Shown: positions 17,157 through 26,341 of the stretch, in pieces
Layout: each line of letters starts with the position of its first letter
Numbering within the stretch: position 1 is the stretch's first letter
Source: UBA6059 sp965227155
GTDB lineage: Bacteria; Bacteroidota; Bacteroidia; Cytophagales; Cyclobacteriaceae
Assembly: GCA_965227155.1 (NCBI GenBank)
Contig: OZ245731.1
Coordinates: forward strand, 3,038,001 to 3,102,000
DNA length: 64,000 nucleotides
Reading direction: 5' to 3'
The notes under the pieces: generated by a model
The model's database searches: none
What the model was told of the DNA's origin: nothing
Seen by the model: only the letters and a program-made list of their open reading frames with translations
Program-made: the position numbers and the translations under genes

Positions 17157-18386
17157 ATGAATGCATTAACCCGGGTACAACTCAGCACCATGATGTTTCT
17201 TCAGTTCTTTATCTGGGGAGGCTGGTTCGTTACGCTGGGTACTTTTCTTGCCAATAACTTACAGGCCAATGATGGTCAAATCGGGATGGCCTTCTCCACT
17301 CAGTCATGGGGAGCAATCGTTGCGCCATTTATAGTTGGGCTAATCGCAGACAGATACTTCAATGCAGAACGGATACTTGGTGCCATTCATTTAGCCGGTG
17401 GTCTGCTGATGTATGGCATGGCTACTGCCGCCACCTTTGCTGCTTTTTATCCGATGGTGTTGGGTTATATGATCATCTATATGCCTACACTCGCCCTTGT
17501 TAACTCCATTTCCTTTCGGCAGATGAAAGATCCTTCCAGGGATTTTTCGCCTGTGCGCGTTTGGGGTACGGTGGGCTGGATAATCGCCGGCCTGGTTATT
17601 AGCTACGTGTTTTCATGGGATGCCAGTGAGGCGATTAAAGCCGGCATGCTCAAGAATACATTTTTAATGTGTGCTGTCGCCTCCTTCGCACTGGGTTTAC
17701 TGAGCTTTACACTGCCCAAAACACCACCACAAACGAGCCCTGATCAGCAATTCAATATCAGAAAGGCTTTAGGGCTTGATGCATTATCTCTTTTGAGAGA
17801 CAAGAACTTTCTGATGTTTTTCATATCATCTATCCTGATTTGTATTCCCCTAGCATTTTATTACCAAAACACCAATCCATTTCTTACCGAAATTGGCATT
17901 GAAAACCCTACCGGTAAAATGACCCTGGGTCAGATTTCGGAGGTTTTGTTTATGCTTCTGCTGCCCTTGTTTCTTCGTAGATATGGTATCAAGAAAACCC
18001 TGCTGATAGGAATGCTTGCCTGGGGAATTAGATATATTCTTTTTGCTTATGGCGATGCTGGCAATCTGAGCTTTATGCTGCTAATCGGAATAGCGCTACA
18101 CGGCATATGCTATGATTTTTTCTTTGTGTCGGGACAGATTTATACCGACTCGAAAGCGGGGCATGAAAATAAAAGCGCTGCACAAGGCCTTATTACGCTG
18201 GCAACCTATGGCGTAGGTATGCTTATTGGTTTCTGGGCAGCAGGCCAGATTTCCAATTATTATCTTTTAGCGCAACAGCACAATTGGGAAATGATCTGGC
18301 TCTATCCGGCAGGGTTTAGCATTGGTGTTCTGGTGCTATTTTTAGTATTTTTTAGAAAAGAAAAAATAACCTACAAATCCTTATAA
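17157..18386 (+). CDS. Nucleoside:H+ symporter-like MFS permease (NUP family)
   Basis: A 409-residue, 12-helix major-facilitator protein. The N-terminus QLSTMMFLQFFIWGGWFVTLG and FSTQSWGAIVAPFIVGLIADR are characteristic of the nucleoside/H+ symporter branch. In Bacteroidota such permeases often stand next to Gfo/Idh/MocA and sugar-phosphate isomerase genes, as here, with only one base to the next start. In that setting the substrate is probably a sugar derivative or glycoside and not a nucleoside. Substrate unproven. Confidence 0.84.
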   Translation: MNALTRVQLSTMMFLQFFIWGGWFVTLGTFLANNLQANDGQIGMAFSTQSWGAIVAPFIVGLIADRYFNAERILGAIHLAGGLLMYGMATAATFAAFYPMVLGYMIIYMPTLALVNSISFRQMKDPSRDFSPVRVWGTVGWIIAGLVISYVFSWDASEAIKAGMLKNTFLMCAVASFALGLLSFTLPKTPPQTSPDQQFNIRKALGLDALSLLRDKNFLMFFISSILICIPLAFYYQNTNPFLTEIGIENPTGKMTLGQISEVLFMLLLPLFLRRYGIKKTLLIGMLAWGIRYILFAYGDAGNLSFMLLIGIALHGICYDFFFVSGQIYTDSKAGHENKSAAQGLITLATYGVGMLIGFWAAGQISNYYLLAQQHNWEMIWLYPAGFSIGVLVLFLVFFRKEKITYKSL

Positions 18387-18387
18387 T

Positions 18388-19530
18388 ATGACATCTAAGA
18401 AAATCAAACTTGGCATGATGGGCGGCGGCCATAGTTCATTTATCGGCATCCTGCATAGAATTGCTGCATATATGACCGAAGACTTTGAGTTGGTAGGTGG
18501 TGTTTTTGATTCAAATTACGATGACTCCCTGGCGTTTGCAAGGGACATGGGCCTTGATACAAACCGTACATATGCTACCATTGATGAGTTTATTACCGGC
18601 GAACAGGCACTACCCGAAGAAGAGAGGATAACGGCAGTCATCATCGTAACGCCTAATTTTTTGCATTATGCCATGGCTAAAGCACTGGTAGAGCATGGAT
18701 TCCATGTGATTTGCGAAAAGCCTATGACCATGAATGTGGCTGAAGCGCTTGAATTGGAGGTATTGGTGAAGCAACGTAATGTAGTCTTTGCGCTTACCCA
18801 TACCTATACGGGTTACCCAATGGTAAGGCAAATGAAGACCATGATAGCTGAAGGCGTTATTGGAAAAATTCAAAAAGTAGATGCGCAGTATTATCAGGGA
18901 TGGATAAATCCAGTGATCCACGATAAGAAGCAACGCAATAGTGTATGGAGACTCGATCCACAAAAAGCAGGCATCAGCTCCTGTCTTGGTGATATTGGAG
19001 TGCATGCTTTCAATATGATAGAGTATACCACTGGCTTGAAGGTAAATCAGGTGCTGGCCGATTTAAACAATCTCTATGCTGACAATCCACTGGATGTGGA
19101 CGGTACTGTACTCCTGAGATTGAATGATGATTGTCGAGGTATTGTGAGGTCAAGCCAGATTGCAACAGGCGAGGAAAATAATCTGCGCATAGCCGTTTAT
19201 GGTACCAAAGGGGGATTGAAATGGGAACAGGAAAATCCAAATTATTTGTATCATTTAATAGAAGGTGAGCCCATGCGCACTTTAAAGCCTGGCAACCCTT
19301 ACATTGGAAAGTTTGCGGCAGAAAGCACCAAGATGGTGCCTGGACATCCCGAAGGCATATTCGACTCTATGGGCCAGATTTACAGAGGAGCAGCCAATGC
19401 CATAAATGGACTCAAAACGCCGGATGGTGCTTATCCTACCGTACATGATGGTGTAAGGGGAATGAAGTTTATAGAGGCATCTGTCGATTCATCAAAAAAT
19501 GGTAATGTTTGGATTCCCATAAATGACTAA
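18388..19530 (+). CDS. Gfo/Idh/MocA-family oxidoreductase
   Basis: NAD(P)-dependent sugar dehydrogenase family, 380 residues. The Rossmann fold begins with KLGMMGGGHSSFIG (residues 7-20) and has the family EKP motif at 110-112 (ICEKPMTMNVAEA), with the lysine contributing to catalysis. The C-terminal alpha/beta domain contains SCLGDIGVHAFNMIEY, with the conserved catalytic histidine region. It starts one base past the permease stop and ends 3 bp before the isomerase, giving a three-gene uptake-oxidation-isomerisation unit. The exact substrate is unknown. Confidence 0.9.
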   Translation: MTSKKIKLGMMGGGHSSFIGILHRIAAYMTEDFELVGGVFDSNYDDSLAFARDMGLDTNRTYATIDEFITGEQALPEEERITAVIIVTPNFLHYAMAKALVEHGFHVICEKPMTMNVAEALELEVLVKQRNVVFALTHTYTGYPMVRQMKTMIAEGVIGKIQKVDAQYYQGWINPVIHDKKQRNSVWRLDPQKAGISSCLGDIGVHAFNMIEYTTGLKVNQVLADLNNLYADNPLDVDGTVLLRLNDDCRGIVRSSQIATGEENNLRIAVYGTKGGLKWEQENPNYLYHLIEGEPMRTLKPGNPYIGKFAAESTKMVPGHPEGIFDSMGQIYRGAANAINGLKTPDGAYPTVHDGVRGMKFIEASVDSSKNGNVWIPIND

Positions 19531-19533
19531 ACT

Positions 19534-20589
19534 ATGACCACTATCAAAGGACCTGCTATATTTCTTGCCCAGTTTTTGGGTGATGAGCCACCTTTCAATG
19601 AGTTAGAGAGCATCTGCCGTTGGGCGGCAAAGCTTGGATACAAAGGTGTACAGATACCTACCTGGGATGCCCGGGCTATTGACCTGGAAAAATGTGCGAC
19701 CGATAAGCAATTTGCGGCAGACTATAAAGCCAGGGTAGAAGCCTGCGGGGTGGTAATCACAGAACTGAGTACCCATTTGCAAGGTCAACTGGTGGCGGTA
19801 CATCCTGCCTATGACAAAATGTTTGATGGGTTTGCACCTGCATCTGTGCACAATAACCCAAAAGCCAGACAGGAATGGGCTCTACAGCAACTTAAATGGG
19901 CGGCACAGGCAAGTGCTAATCTTGGAATCAAAGCGCATGTGACCTTTAGCGGTGCTTTATTGTGGCCTTATATGTATCCCTGGCCGCAAAGACCTGCCGG
20001 GTTGGTAGAAACGGGATTTGATGCTTTGGCCGACCGGTGGAAGCCTATTTTAGAGGTTTTTGATCATTATGGCGTTGATCTATGCTATGAAATCCATCCC
20101 GGAGAAGATTTGCATGATGGGGTGACCTTTGAAAGGTTTTTGGAAGCTACCGGAAATCACCAGCGTGTGCATATGCTGTATGATCCCAGTCATTTTGTAT
20201 TGCAACAGCTTGATTACCTACAGCACATTGATATCTACCATGAAAAACTCCGCATGTTTCATGTAAAAGACGCTGAGTTTAATCCCAATGGTAGGGCAGG
20301 CGTGTACGGAAGCTATGCAGGTTGGGTAGATCGACCGGGCCGGTTTCGCTCTTTGGGTGATGGGCAGGTGGATTTCAAAGGCATTTTTTCCAAGCTCTCG
20401 CAGTATGGCTTTGATGGCTGGGCAGTAATGGAATGGGAGTGCTGTATCAAAAGCCCCGAACAGGGAGCCATGGAAGGTGCAAAATTTATTGCCGATCACA
20501 TTATAGAAGTTACTGGCAAAACATTCGATGATTTTGCAGGTGCCGGTACCGATGAAGCGGCTAACCGGCAAATTCTGGGACTTTCTTGA
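19534..20589 (+). CDS. Sugar phosphate isomerase/epimerase (AP-endonuclease-2 TIM-barrel family)
   Basis: TIM-barrel metalloenzyme of 351 residues. Metal ligands expected for the family are visible in order: YEIHPGEDLHDG (glutamate and histidine), MLYDPSHF (aspartate and histidine), FHVKDAEF (histidine) and VMEWECC (glutamate). It is cotranscribed with the Gfo/Idh/MocA gene (3-bp gap), so it probably acts on the same keto- or inositol-like sugar. The substrate cannot be read from the sequence. Confidence 0.88.
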   Translation: MTTIKGPAIFLAQFLGDEPPFNELESICRWAAKLGYKGVQIPTWDARAIDLEKCATDKQFAADYKARVEACGVVITELSTHLQGQLVAVHPAYDKMFDGFAPASVHNNPKARQEWALQQLKWAAQASANLGIKAHVTFSGALLWPYMYPWPQRPAGLVETGFDALADRWKPILEVFDHYGVDLCYEIHPGEDLHDGVTFERFLEATGNHQRVHMLYDPSHFVLQQLDYLQHIDIYHEKLRMFHVKDAEFNPNGRAGVYGSYAGWVDRPGRFRSLGDGQVDFKGIFSKLSQYGFDGWAVMEWECCIKSPEQGAMEGAKFIADHIIEVTGKTFDDFAGAGTDEAANRQILGLS

Positions 20590-20655
20590 GTGATATTTCT
20601 GAAGTAGATTATTGAAGCGTGCAATCAATTTGTAAGGTACAGGGTTAAGTTGGAA

Positions 20656-22968
20656 ATGCGGATTGGACTAAAATACTTACTACTTATTTGGGTTTGGCCG
20701 GCCATGCTCTTCGCGCAGGATTTGCAGCGAACCATAAACGGAACTATTGATTTCAATGACCTGCCATTTGAGAAGGCAGAAATCTGGTGGATATCCAATG
20801 CTGACTCTATCCAATCGGAAATTGGAGAGGAGGGGAACTTTGTTCAGGAATTGCCCATGAACCGTTATCAGGTCGTTGTTCTTATCAATGAAGAAAGGGT
20901 GCTACATCTCGGACAGGTGCTCATCAAAAAGCATGAGCCTGCGTTTCTTAATTTCGATATTCCGGAGGGCATGAAAGCAGGTGATATAATGTTTCTCAAC
21001 AATAGCTTCTCAGGGAAAAGTATGAGTATCCACACTGAAATACTTACTGACTATGCCGGATTGCTGGATGACCCGGGCAGGGTTGCCAACATAAGCCCTT
21101 CTGTAAATACAACCAATGACCAGAATAACGGGGTGAGTGTCCGTGGAAATTCACCCAATTACAATCGATGGCGGATTGAGGGTGTGGAAATTGTGAACCC
21201 CAATCATCAATTCAATACAGGCACCTTTACGGATCAACCTGTCTGGCAGGGTGGCACGATGAATATCATTCACCCGGAGTTTTTTGAAAATGCCAGCTTT
21301 AATTATGGCTTATCTGATGCCGGCTATGTGAATGCTATTGCAGGCACCTTCGATTTTCAGCTTCGTCAGGATTACCGGGAGAAGTCCGCGCGTTTGGTGG
21401 AGGCTGGGCTTTTGGGGTTGAAATATGCACAACAGCAGCGGCTAGGAAAGCAAGGCGGTGGCATCCATGCATCCTATAGAGGCAATCCATTTGGAATGGC
21501 CCCTTTTGTGGATTTTGGCCTGCTGGAGGATCAGACTGCTTACCATGATCTCAATATAAGTGCAACACTTCCGGTATTCAGACAGGGCACGCTCAAGCTT
21601 TTTGGGCTGGGCGGTCAACATACCCGTGATTTTAAGGGCATCAATGAGATAGCCAACTGGGAGCGGATGAAGGATCGCTCAGATTACAATTTCAAGGGTT
21701 TGATGGGTGCTGTTGGTGCTTCTTTGGATTTACCCATTGCCACAAACCTCGCGTTAAAAGGTGCCATGGCTTATTCGGGCAGGCAGGAAATCAGAAAAGA
21801 AATACAGCGCGATCCTACAGGGTTTCCAGGTGCCCGTGCCGATGATGACTACACTGAAAAACTATTATCAGGAAGGCTCAGTATCAATTGGAAGTTGCCT
21901 TTTGGAAACCTTACTGCCGGTGTGCAGCAAAATAACTATGATTACAATGTGCAGAACACGGTTCTGCGGGTTCTTTATCGAAACCTTCGCAATACCCGGT
22001 TCAATCAGCAGCATAGCTTTACCACCTTTTTTGGTGATATGGATATCAGGGTTGGCCAACTCACCTTGTCTACAAGCCTTCAGTTCAACCAGCAAGACCT
22101 CAACAACAACAGCAGCCTTGACCCCCGTGTCCGGTTGAGCTATACCTGGAATGGTAATCAGGAGCTTTTTGCCGGCTATGGCAATTACAGTCAGGTCATG
22201 TCACCATTTGTGTATTACAGCTTGAGAAATGCGGAAGTTACCGATGGCTATTTATACCCCAATGAGGCTTTTGGCATGCTCCGCACAGAGAAGGCGGGGC
22301 TTGGCTACATCCATCATTTCAATGCGCAAACGAGCATCCGCACAGAAGCATACTGGCAGCGTTTTAATAGCCTGCCGGTTTCCATCAATTCCGACTTTGG
22401 AGTAAACGATCTTCTCAATGAAAGTGCATGGTATAGACTTACTCCGCAAGGACAAAGTAGCCTGTATGGTATGGAACTGGTCGTGGAAAGATCATTTTTT
22501 GAGCAGTGGTATCTGTCGGCCGGGTTCAACTGGATGGGCTCCCGCTATGATGCCCTTCGGAAGGAAAACCTAAGGCTGCGCTTTGACAATGGCTACAGTG
22601 TAAAGGTCCACATGGGCAAGGAGTTTTATCAGCGCAGAGATAGGGTATTTACGGCAAGCCTTCGGGCCGTATGGCAGGGAGGCACCCGAAGTACCCGGTT
22701 AGAGCTTGAGCAGGGACCATTTTTGCTCGTTCCCAGGTTTAGAGGAGATGCTAATGCCTTTCAGTTCAGCTATTACAATAGAATAGATGTACGATTGAAA
22801 TGGGATAGAATGCACGATAATATGTCTACAGCGGTGATCCTTGATATCATCAATATTACCAATCGCGACAACACCGGTTTTTTATTTTTCGATGAAGTAC
22901 AGCAGGCTATCAGTAATAGAACTCAGCTCGGCTTGATGCCCGTATTGACATATCAGGTGAGGTTTTGA
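20656..22968 (+). CDS. TonB-dependent-receptor-like outer-membrane barrel protein
   Basis: A 770-residue outer-membrane protein with a signal peptide (hydrophobic residues 6-18, cut near LFA before QDLQR). A short carboxypeptidase-regulatory-like beta domain (about 22-100) comes first, then a plug-like segment with GVSVRGNSPNYNRWRIEGVE, then a long barrel with alternating aromatic strands ending in the aromatic-terminal LTYQVRF. The terminal F and plug/barrel order fit the TonB-dependent receptor superfamily. No obvious TonB box could be picked out. I use ATG 20656 (MRIGLKYLLL) and not the upstream TTG 20650. Following the sugar-catabolism genes, it may serve import of the same compound, but a 66-bp gap leaves this open. 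Confidence 0.78.
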   Translation: MRIGLKYLLLIWVWPAMLFAQDLQRTINGTIDFNDLPFEKAEIWWISNADSIQSEIGEEGNFVQELPMNRYQVVVLINEERVLHLGQVLIKKHEPAFLNFDIPEGMKAGDIMFLNNSFSGKSMSIHTEILTDYAGLLDDPGRVANISPSVNTTNDQNNGVSVRGNSPNYNRWRIEGVEIVNPNHQFNTGTFTDQPVWQGGTMNIIHPEFFENASFNYGLSDAGYVNAIAGTFDFQLRQDYREKSARLVEAGLLGLKYAQQQRLGKQGGGIHASYRGNPFGMAPFVDFGLLEDQTAYHDLNISATLPVFRQGTLKLFGLGGQHTRDFKGINEIANWERMKDRSDYNFKGLMGAVGASLDLPIATNLALKGAMAYSGRQEIRKEIQRDPTGFPGARADDDYTEKLLSGRLSINWKLPFGNLTAGVQQNNYDYNVQNTVLRVLYRNLRNTRFNQQHSFTTFFGDMDIRVGQLTLSTSLQFNQQDLNNNSSLDPRVRLSYTWNGNQELFAGYGNYSQVMSPFVYYSLRNAEVTDGYLYPNEAFGMLRTEKAGLGYIHHFNAQTSIRTEAYWQRFNSLPVSINSDFGVNDLLNESAWYRLTPQGQSSLYGMELVVERSFFEQWYLSAGFNWMGSRYDALRKENLRLRFDNGYSVKVHMGKEFYQRRDRVFTASLRAVWQGGTRSTRLELEQGPFLLVPRFRGDANAFQFSYYNRIDVRLKWDRMHDNMSTAVILDIINITNRDNTGFLFFDEVQQAISNRTQLGLMPVLTYQVRF

Positions 22969-23062
22969 GCCGTCTGCTCAGCAATTTAAAGGCTCCATTA
23001 CAGCATCATATTTTTATTAATTCCCCTGATTCACTAGATTATTATAAAATTTTTAGAATAAC

Positions 23063-23593
23063 ATGGAAGAGGGACTTTTAAAACAAACAGGCAAAGCGTT
23101 TGAATTTTGGATTGATATAGTCACAAAAAGTGGGCTATTGAAGCATAGCGAAATTGTAAAGTTTTTAAAGACAGAACATGGATTCACACATGGATATGCA
23201 AATTTTGTTTCTTTAAAAGCACGTGAAGCAGATGCAGGCTCTATTGATAATGAGACTTTGGTCAATGATCAGTATAAAGGAAAAGAACAGCTAAAACCTG
23301 TTTATGATAAGCTCATATCATTGATTAAAAAATTTGGTGATGATATAGAGATTATTCCAAAAAAGGATAGTGTCAGTCTGAAAAGGAAGCATCAGTTTGC
23401 GCTAATCAAGCCGGCAACAAAATCTCGTATTGACCTGGGCCTAAAGCTAAAAGGAATAGAACCTGATGGTAGGCTGGAAAACTCAGGGCCTTTCGGCACG
23501 ATGTGTACTCATCGCATCAGAATTGAAAAAGAAGAAGATATTGATCAGGAGTTAATTCATTGGTTGAAGGAATCATACAATAAATCTGTTTAA
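23063..23593 (+). CDS. DUF4287/DUF5655-domain protein
   Basis: A 176-residue soluble protein with two recognisable parts: an N-terminal DUF4287-like domain (about residues 5-60, LLKHSEIVKFLKTEHGFTHG) and a C-terminal DUF5655-like domain (about 75-175, FGDDIEIIPKKDSVSLKRKH and FALIKPATKSRIDLGLKLKG). Neither has a defined biochemical role to my knowledge. It is followed after 3 bp by a small membrane protein. The region from here to the SAM riboswitch reads like a set of small accessory genes. Confidence 0.8.
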   Translation: MEEGLLKQTGKAFEFWIDIVTKSGLLKHSEIVKFLKTEHGFTHGYANFVSLKAREADAGSIDNETLVNDQYKGKEQLKPVYDKLISLIKKFGDDIEIIPKKDSVSLKRKHQFALIKPATKSRIDLGLKLKGIEPDGRLENSGPFGTMCTHRIRIEKEEDIDQELIHWLKESYNKSV

Positions 23594-23596
23594 ACA

Positions 23597-24055
23597 ATGT
23601 ACGATAAAACACAAAAAGGCTGGCTACTCTACAGTATTTTCTCGGTCGTACTTGTTTTTATGTTTTTTGCCTACCTCAACCAATGGGGTACCAATCCTAT
23701 ACCATTATGGCCGTTCATTTTTCTGATAGCCCTGTTTCTTGTCATCATCAGTTTGTTTTATCGACTCAGGATTAATATTAACTCCGGTGTGATCAGGGTT
23801 ATTTATGGTATTGGGGTAATAAAATTTACATTCAGGCCGGAGGTCGTCAAAGCGGTTGAGGTCATCAATACCCCGTGGTGGTACGGGCTTGGCATCAGGT
23901 TTACACCCAATGGGATGCTTTACAATATCCAGGGTTCAAAGGCAGTAAGGATTAATTATACAGAAAAGGGTAAAGCCAAAACCGTAATGCTGGGATCGCC
24001 TGAGCCGGAAAGTTTGCGGGATTTTATCCTTGATCATTTCGAAATCAAACCCTGA
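23597..24055 (+). CDS. Two-helix membrane protein with PH-like C-terminal domain (unknown)
   Basis: A 152-residue protein with two predicted transmembrane helices (about 10-28 and 34-53). The C-terminal 90 residues are beta-rich (RININSGVIRVIYGIGVIKF, WWYGLGIRFTPNGMLYNIQG) and end with a helix, which suggests a bacterial PH-like fold. No catalytic motif. Its 3' end overlaps the convergent MFS gene by 22 bp. Not assigned to a named family. Confidence 0.7.
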   Translation: MYDKTQKGWLLYSIFSVVLVFMFFAYLNQWGTNPIPLWPFIFLIALFLVIISLFYRLRININSGVIRVIYGIGVIKFTFRPEVVKAVEVINTPWWYGLGIRFTPNGMLYNIQGSKAVRINYTEKGKAKTVMLGSPEPESLRDFILDHFEIKP

Positions 24056-25290
24056 GAGGCTGCTTTTCTAAAAAGCATGCTGAAGATCAGGCCCAAAAGA
24101 GCAAAGCCGGCCAACATCGCAAACAGATATTGATGACCGAGTGCACCGGGATTATTATCTAAAATCACACCCATCAGTGGCCCCATAAAAACATCCGGTG
24201 TATAGCCTATGACTGATACAAAGCCGGCTGCACTTCCTGTAATGGCCAGTGGCAGCCTTGCTTCCTGAAACAGAGCGAAATAGAGGCCGCGTAATCCATA
24301 GATACCAAGACTCACACTGGCAATGGTAATGCCAATGAAGATAATCATGTTGGCTTCCAGCCAGCCAGCACTGATGACCAAACTACCTACCAGCATGATG
24401 ATAAAACATAGTGCAATTACCCTGGAATGGACAAACCGATCGCCAAAATACCCTGCCAGCACAGCAGCTACCGGTCTGGTCCAAAATGAAATGGTTGCTA
24501 CATGTGCCGCCATTACATCATCAAAGCCAAAGGTATCTTTGGCATACAGGGAGAAATCGTCGGTGCATTTGTAGCCCACATAGCTGCACAAAACGATAAA
24601 AGCCTGCATCCACACCACGGGCTTTTTGATTACGGCTGATACACCTCTGAGCGAAAGCCGGGGGAGATTGCCCTTTTCAAACTTCTCATCCTTTAAGAAA
24701 ATCCATACCAGCAGGGCCCCACTGGCTGTTACGATTGAAAAAAGGATGATGATTTTGCTTAATGCGGCAGTAAGTTCTTTTTGTGTGGCTATGTCAGCAC
24801 CATTAGGAAGAAAAAAATCTAATAAAACTACAGAGCTGGAAGCCAATAACGCTGCCACTAGGCCCCTGCCGGCATCCATCATACCAAAAGTTCTGCCTTG
24901 TGCATGTGCGCCTCCAAATTCGCGCTGCGCCTTTACGTATGCCGACCAAAAAAGCAATATGGTTGTAAGGCCCCAAAAGCCGTAGAGCAAGGTCAGTACC
25001 CATAGGGAAGGCACGGTAGCCATGACAAAGCCCGCTGCTGCGGTCGCTAAAAAGGATACGGGTAATAATTTTCGGGGTGAAAATCGATCGGCTATCGGCC
25101 CACCGGCAAAATATGAGACCATAGCAATAATGCCATAGAGGGAAAATGCTGAGCCAAGTTGCAGATTATTGATCTCAAAAACAGTGAGGAAAGTAGGGCG
25201 AAAAACCCTCGTAACCACAAACGGCAGAAGGAATATAAATTCCCCAATAACCATGAGCGTAATTAAAGTAAGTATGTTTCGCCACCTCAT
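24034..25290 (-). CDS. MFS transporter
   Basis: A 418-residue, 12-helix major-facilitator-superfamily permease. The loop 2-3 motif is visible as GGPIADRFSPRKLLP, and the loop 8-9 equivalent as AGYFGDRFVHSR. The ligand cannot be assigned. The last 22 bp overlap the convergent gene on the plus strand. It is followed upstream by an unrelated secreted protein, so it is probably independent. Confidence 0.86.
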   Translation of the reverse strand: MRWRNILTLITLMVIGEFIFLLPFVVTRVFRPTFLTVFEINNLQLGSAFSLYGIIAMVSYFAGGPIADRFSPRKLLPVSFLATAAAGFVMATVPSLWVLTLLYGFWGLTTILLFWSAYVKAQREFGGAHAQGRTFGMMDAGRGLVAALLASSSVVLLDFFLPNGADIATQKELTAALSKIIILFSIVTASGALLVWIFLKDEKFEKGNLPRLSLRGVSAVIKKPVVWMQAFIVLCSYVGYKCTDDFSLYAKDTFGFDDVMAAHVATISFWTRPVAAVLAGYFGDRFVHSRVIALCFIIMLVGSLVISAGWLEANMIIFIGITIASVSLGIYGLRGLYFALFQEARLPLAITGSAAGFVSVIGYTPDVFMGPLMGVILDNNPGALGHQYLFAMLAGFALLGLIFSMLFRKAASQGLISK

Positions 25291-25367
25291 GGTTACGCAA
25301 ACTACACCATTTTTATGAAAAGGGTTTTCACTACAGATTGTATCCGAATTAGGGATTTATGAATACC

Positions 25368-26030
25368 TCACAATGCATTGTATCGATGGATAGCTTCAAA
25401 ATATACGCGCTCTTTGGGTTTCTGAACCAGCGCTACCGGAATGAGGCTGATGACTGACAGGGCAGCGGTATTTCTGGGGAATTCACCTATCTCTGCCCGC
25501 ATCACATGAATGGCAGCAGCAGCACTTACCGCCAGTGATATCATTTCAACCCACCTGTATTTGTTCGCCTTTTTTAGTACGGCCAGGCTTGCCGGTTTAT
25601 CCTCAATAGCAGCTTTGAGCTTAGGATAGCTGAAATTATCAATCGATGATTCATCCTTTTCAAAATAATAGTCGATCTTATTTTTTCGGCCAATATTGAA
25701 AAGCGACAGGTTGTTCTTTTTGTATTCCTTTTGGTAGATGTCTATGGAAGGGCCATCTACAATCCGTGGGAGATAATTTACATCACCCCTGTAAATCCCT
25801 TTTACCCGATACCGTAAAGAGTCATCGGTTATGTATTTGATTTTTGAAAGCTCTTCGATCCGTGTGCCATCAAAAATGAGATAAGGAACACCATTTTGAG
25901 GATTGGAGAAGGTTGTGTATTCTGATTGAATGCGCTCCCCGCTGTGCAGTATCCATGTCTGCTTTTGCGCCCATAGGCATGATAGCAATGGGCCGGTTAT
26001 TAGCATTACAGTTAAAACAACGGTTTTCAT
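25368..26030 (-). CDS. Secreted protein of unknown function
   Basis: A 220-residue protein with a signal peptide (residues 1-21, likely cut after LWA). The mature N-terminal part is beta-rich (WILHSGERIQSEYTTFSNPQ), and one central hydrophobic stretch near residues 168-185 (ISLAVSAAAAIHVMRAEIG) may be a membrane segment. A second hydrophobic stretch at about 190-205 follows. I recognise no domain. It lies divergent to the methionine operon across a 300-bp region that holds the SAM riboswitch. Confidence 0.62.
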   Translation of the reverse strand: MKTVVLTVMLITGPLLSCLWAQKQTWILHSGERIQSEYTTFSNPQNGVPYLIFDGTRIEELSKIKYITDDSLRYRVKGIYRGDVNYLPRIVDGPSIDIYQKEYKKNNLSLFNIGRKNKIDYYFEKDESSIDNFSYPKLKAAIEDKPASLAVLKKANKYRWVEMISLAVSAAAAIHVMRAEIGEFPRNTAALSVISLIPVALVQKPKERVYFEAIHRYNAL

Positions 26031-26145
26031 TCAGTAGCTTTCAATACCTCAAAATAACAACATTCACCTTGATTTTGATTTCAAATGCTAAAGGCAAATG
26101 CCGGTGGCCTCATTTCAATTGTATAAAATGCTATGGTGGGCAAAA

Positions 26146-26176
26146 TTTGGTCTAAAACCATTCCTGTATATATTTG
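26146..26176 (+). promoter_or_regulatory. Bacteroidota promoter for the methionine operon
   Basis: TTTG at 26146-26149 and TATATTTG at 26169-26176 fit the -33 TTTG / -7 TAnnTTTG consensus with 19 bp between them. The expected transcription start (about 26180-26183) is exactly where the riboswitch P1 stem begins (26182), which strongly supports both calls. Confidence 0.8.
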
Positions 26177-26181
26177 CACCA

Positions 26182-26326
26182 CTTATCAAGAAAGGCTGAG
26201 GGATTGGGCCCTTTGAAGCCTTGGCAACCTGATCATTCTTTAGATTTTCGGTGCCAATTCCCAATCTTCCACGTGAAGAGGAGATGAGTTAACGCCCTCC
26301 CGTACGAAGAATCCTTTCTTAATAAG
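26182..26326 (+). promoter_or_regulatory. SAM-I (S-box) riboswitch
   Basis: Aptamer leader of the metH/metF operon. The conserved core reads GAGGGATTGGGCCCTTTGA then AGCCTTGGCAACCTGATC, and further on GGTGCCAATTCC, matching the S-box consensus. The closing stem P1 is formed by CTTATCAAGAAAGG (26182-26195) with CCTTTCTTAATAAG (26313-26326), 13 of 14 positions pairing. No terminator hairpin with a T run follows, and P1 ends only 15 bp before the likely start codon (ATG 26342), so control is probably at translation initiation. Expected effect: low SAM allows expression of methionine synthesis. Confidence 0.93.
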
Positions 26327-26341
26327 TTGAAGAGAATGACT

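Noticed and set aside
26284..26292. Tiny ATG-AGT-TAA frame with a purine-rich sequence inside the riboswitch
   Set aside because: Part of the aptamer sequence; the purine run directly touches the ATG, and two codons cannot be a gene.
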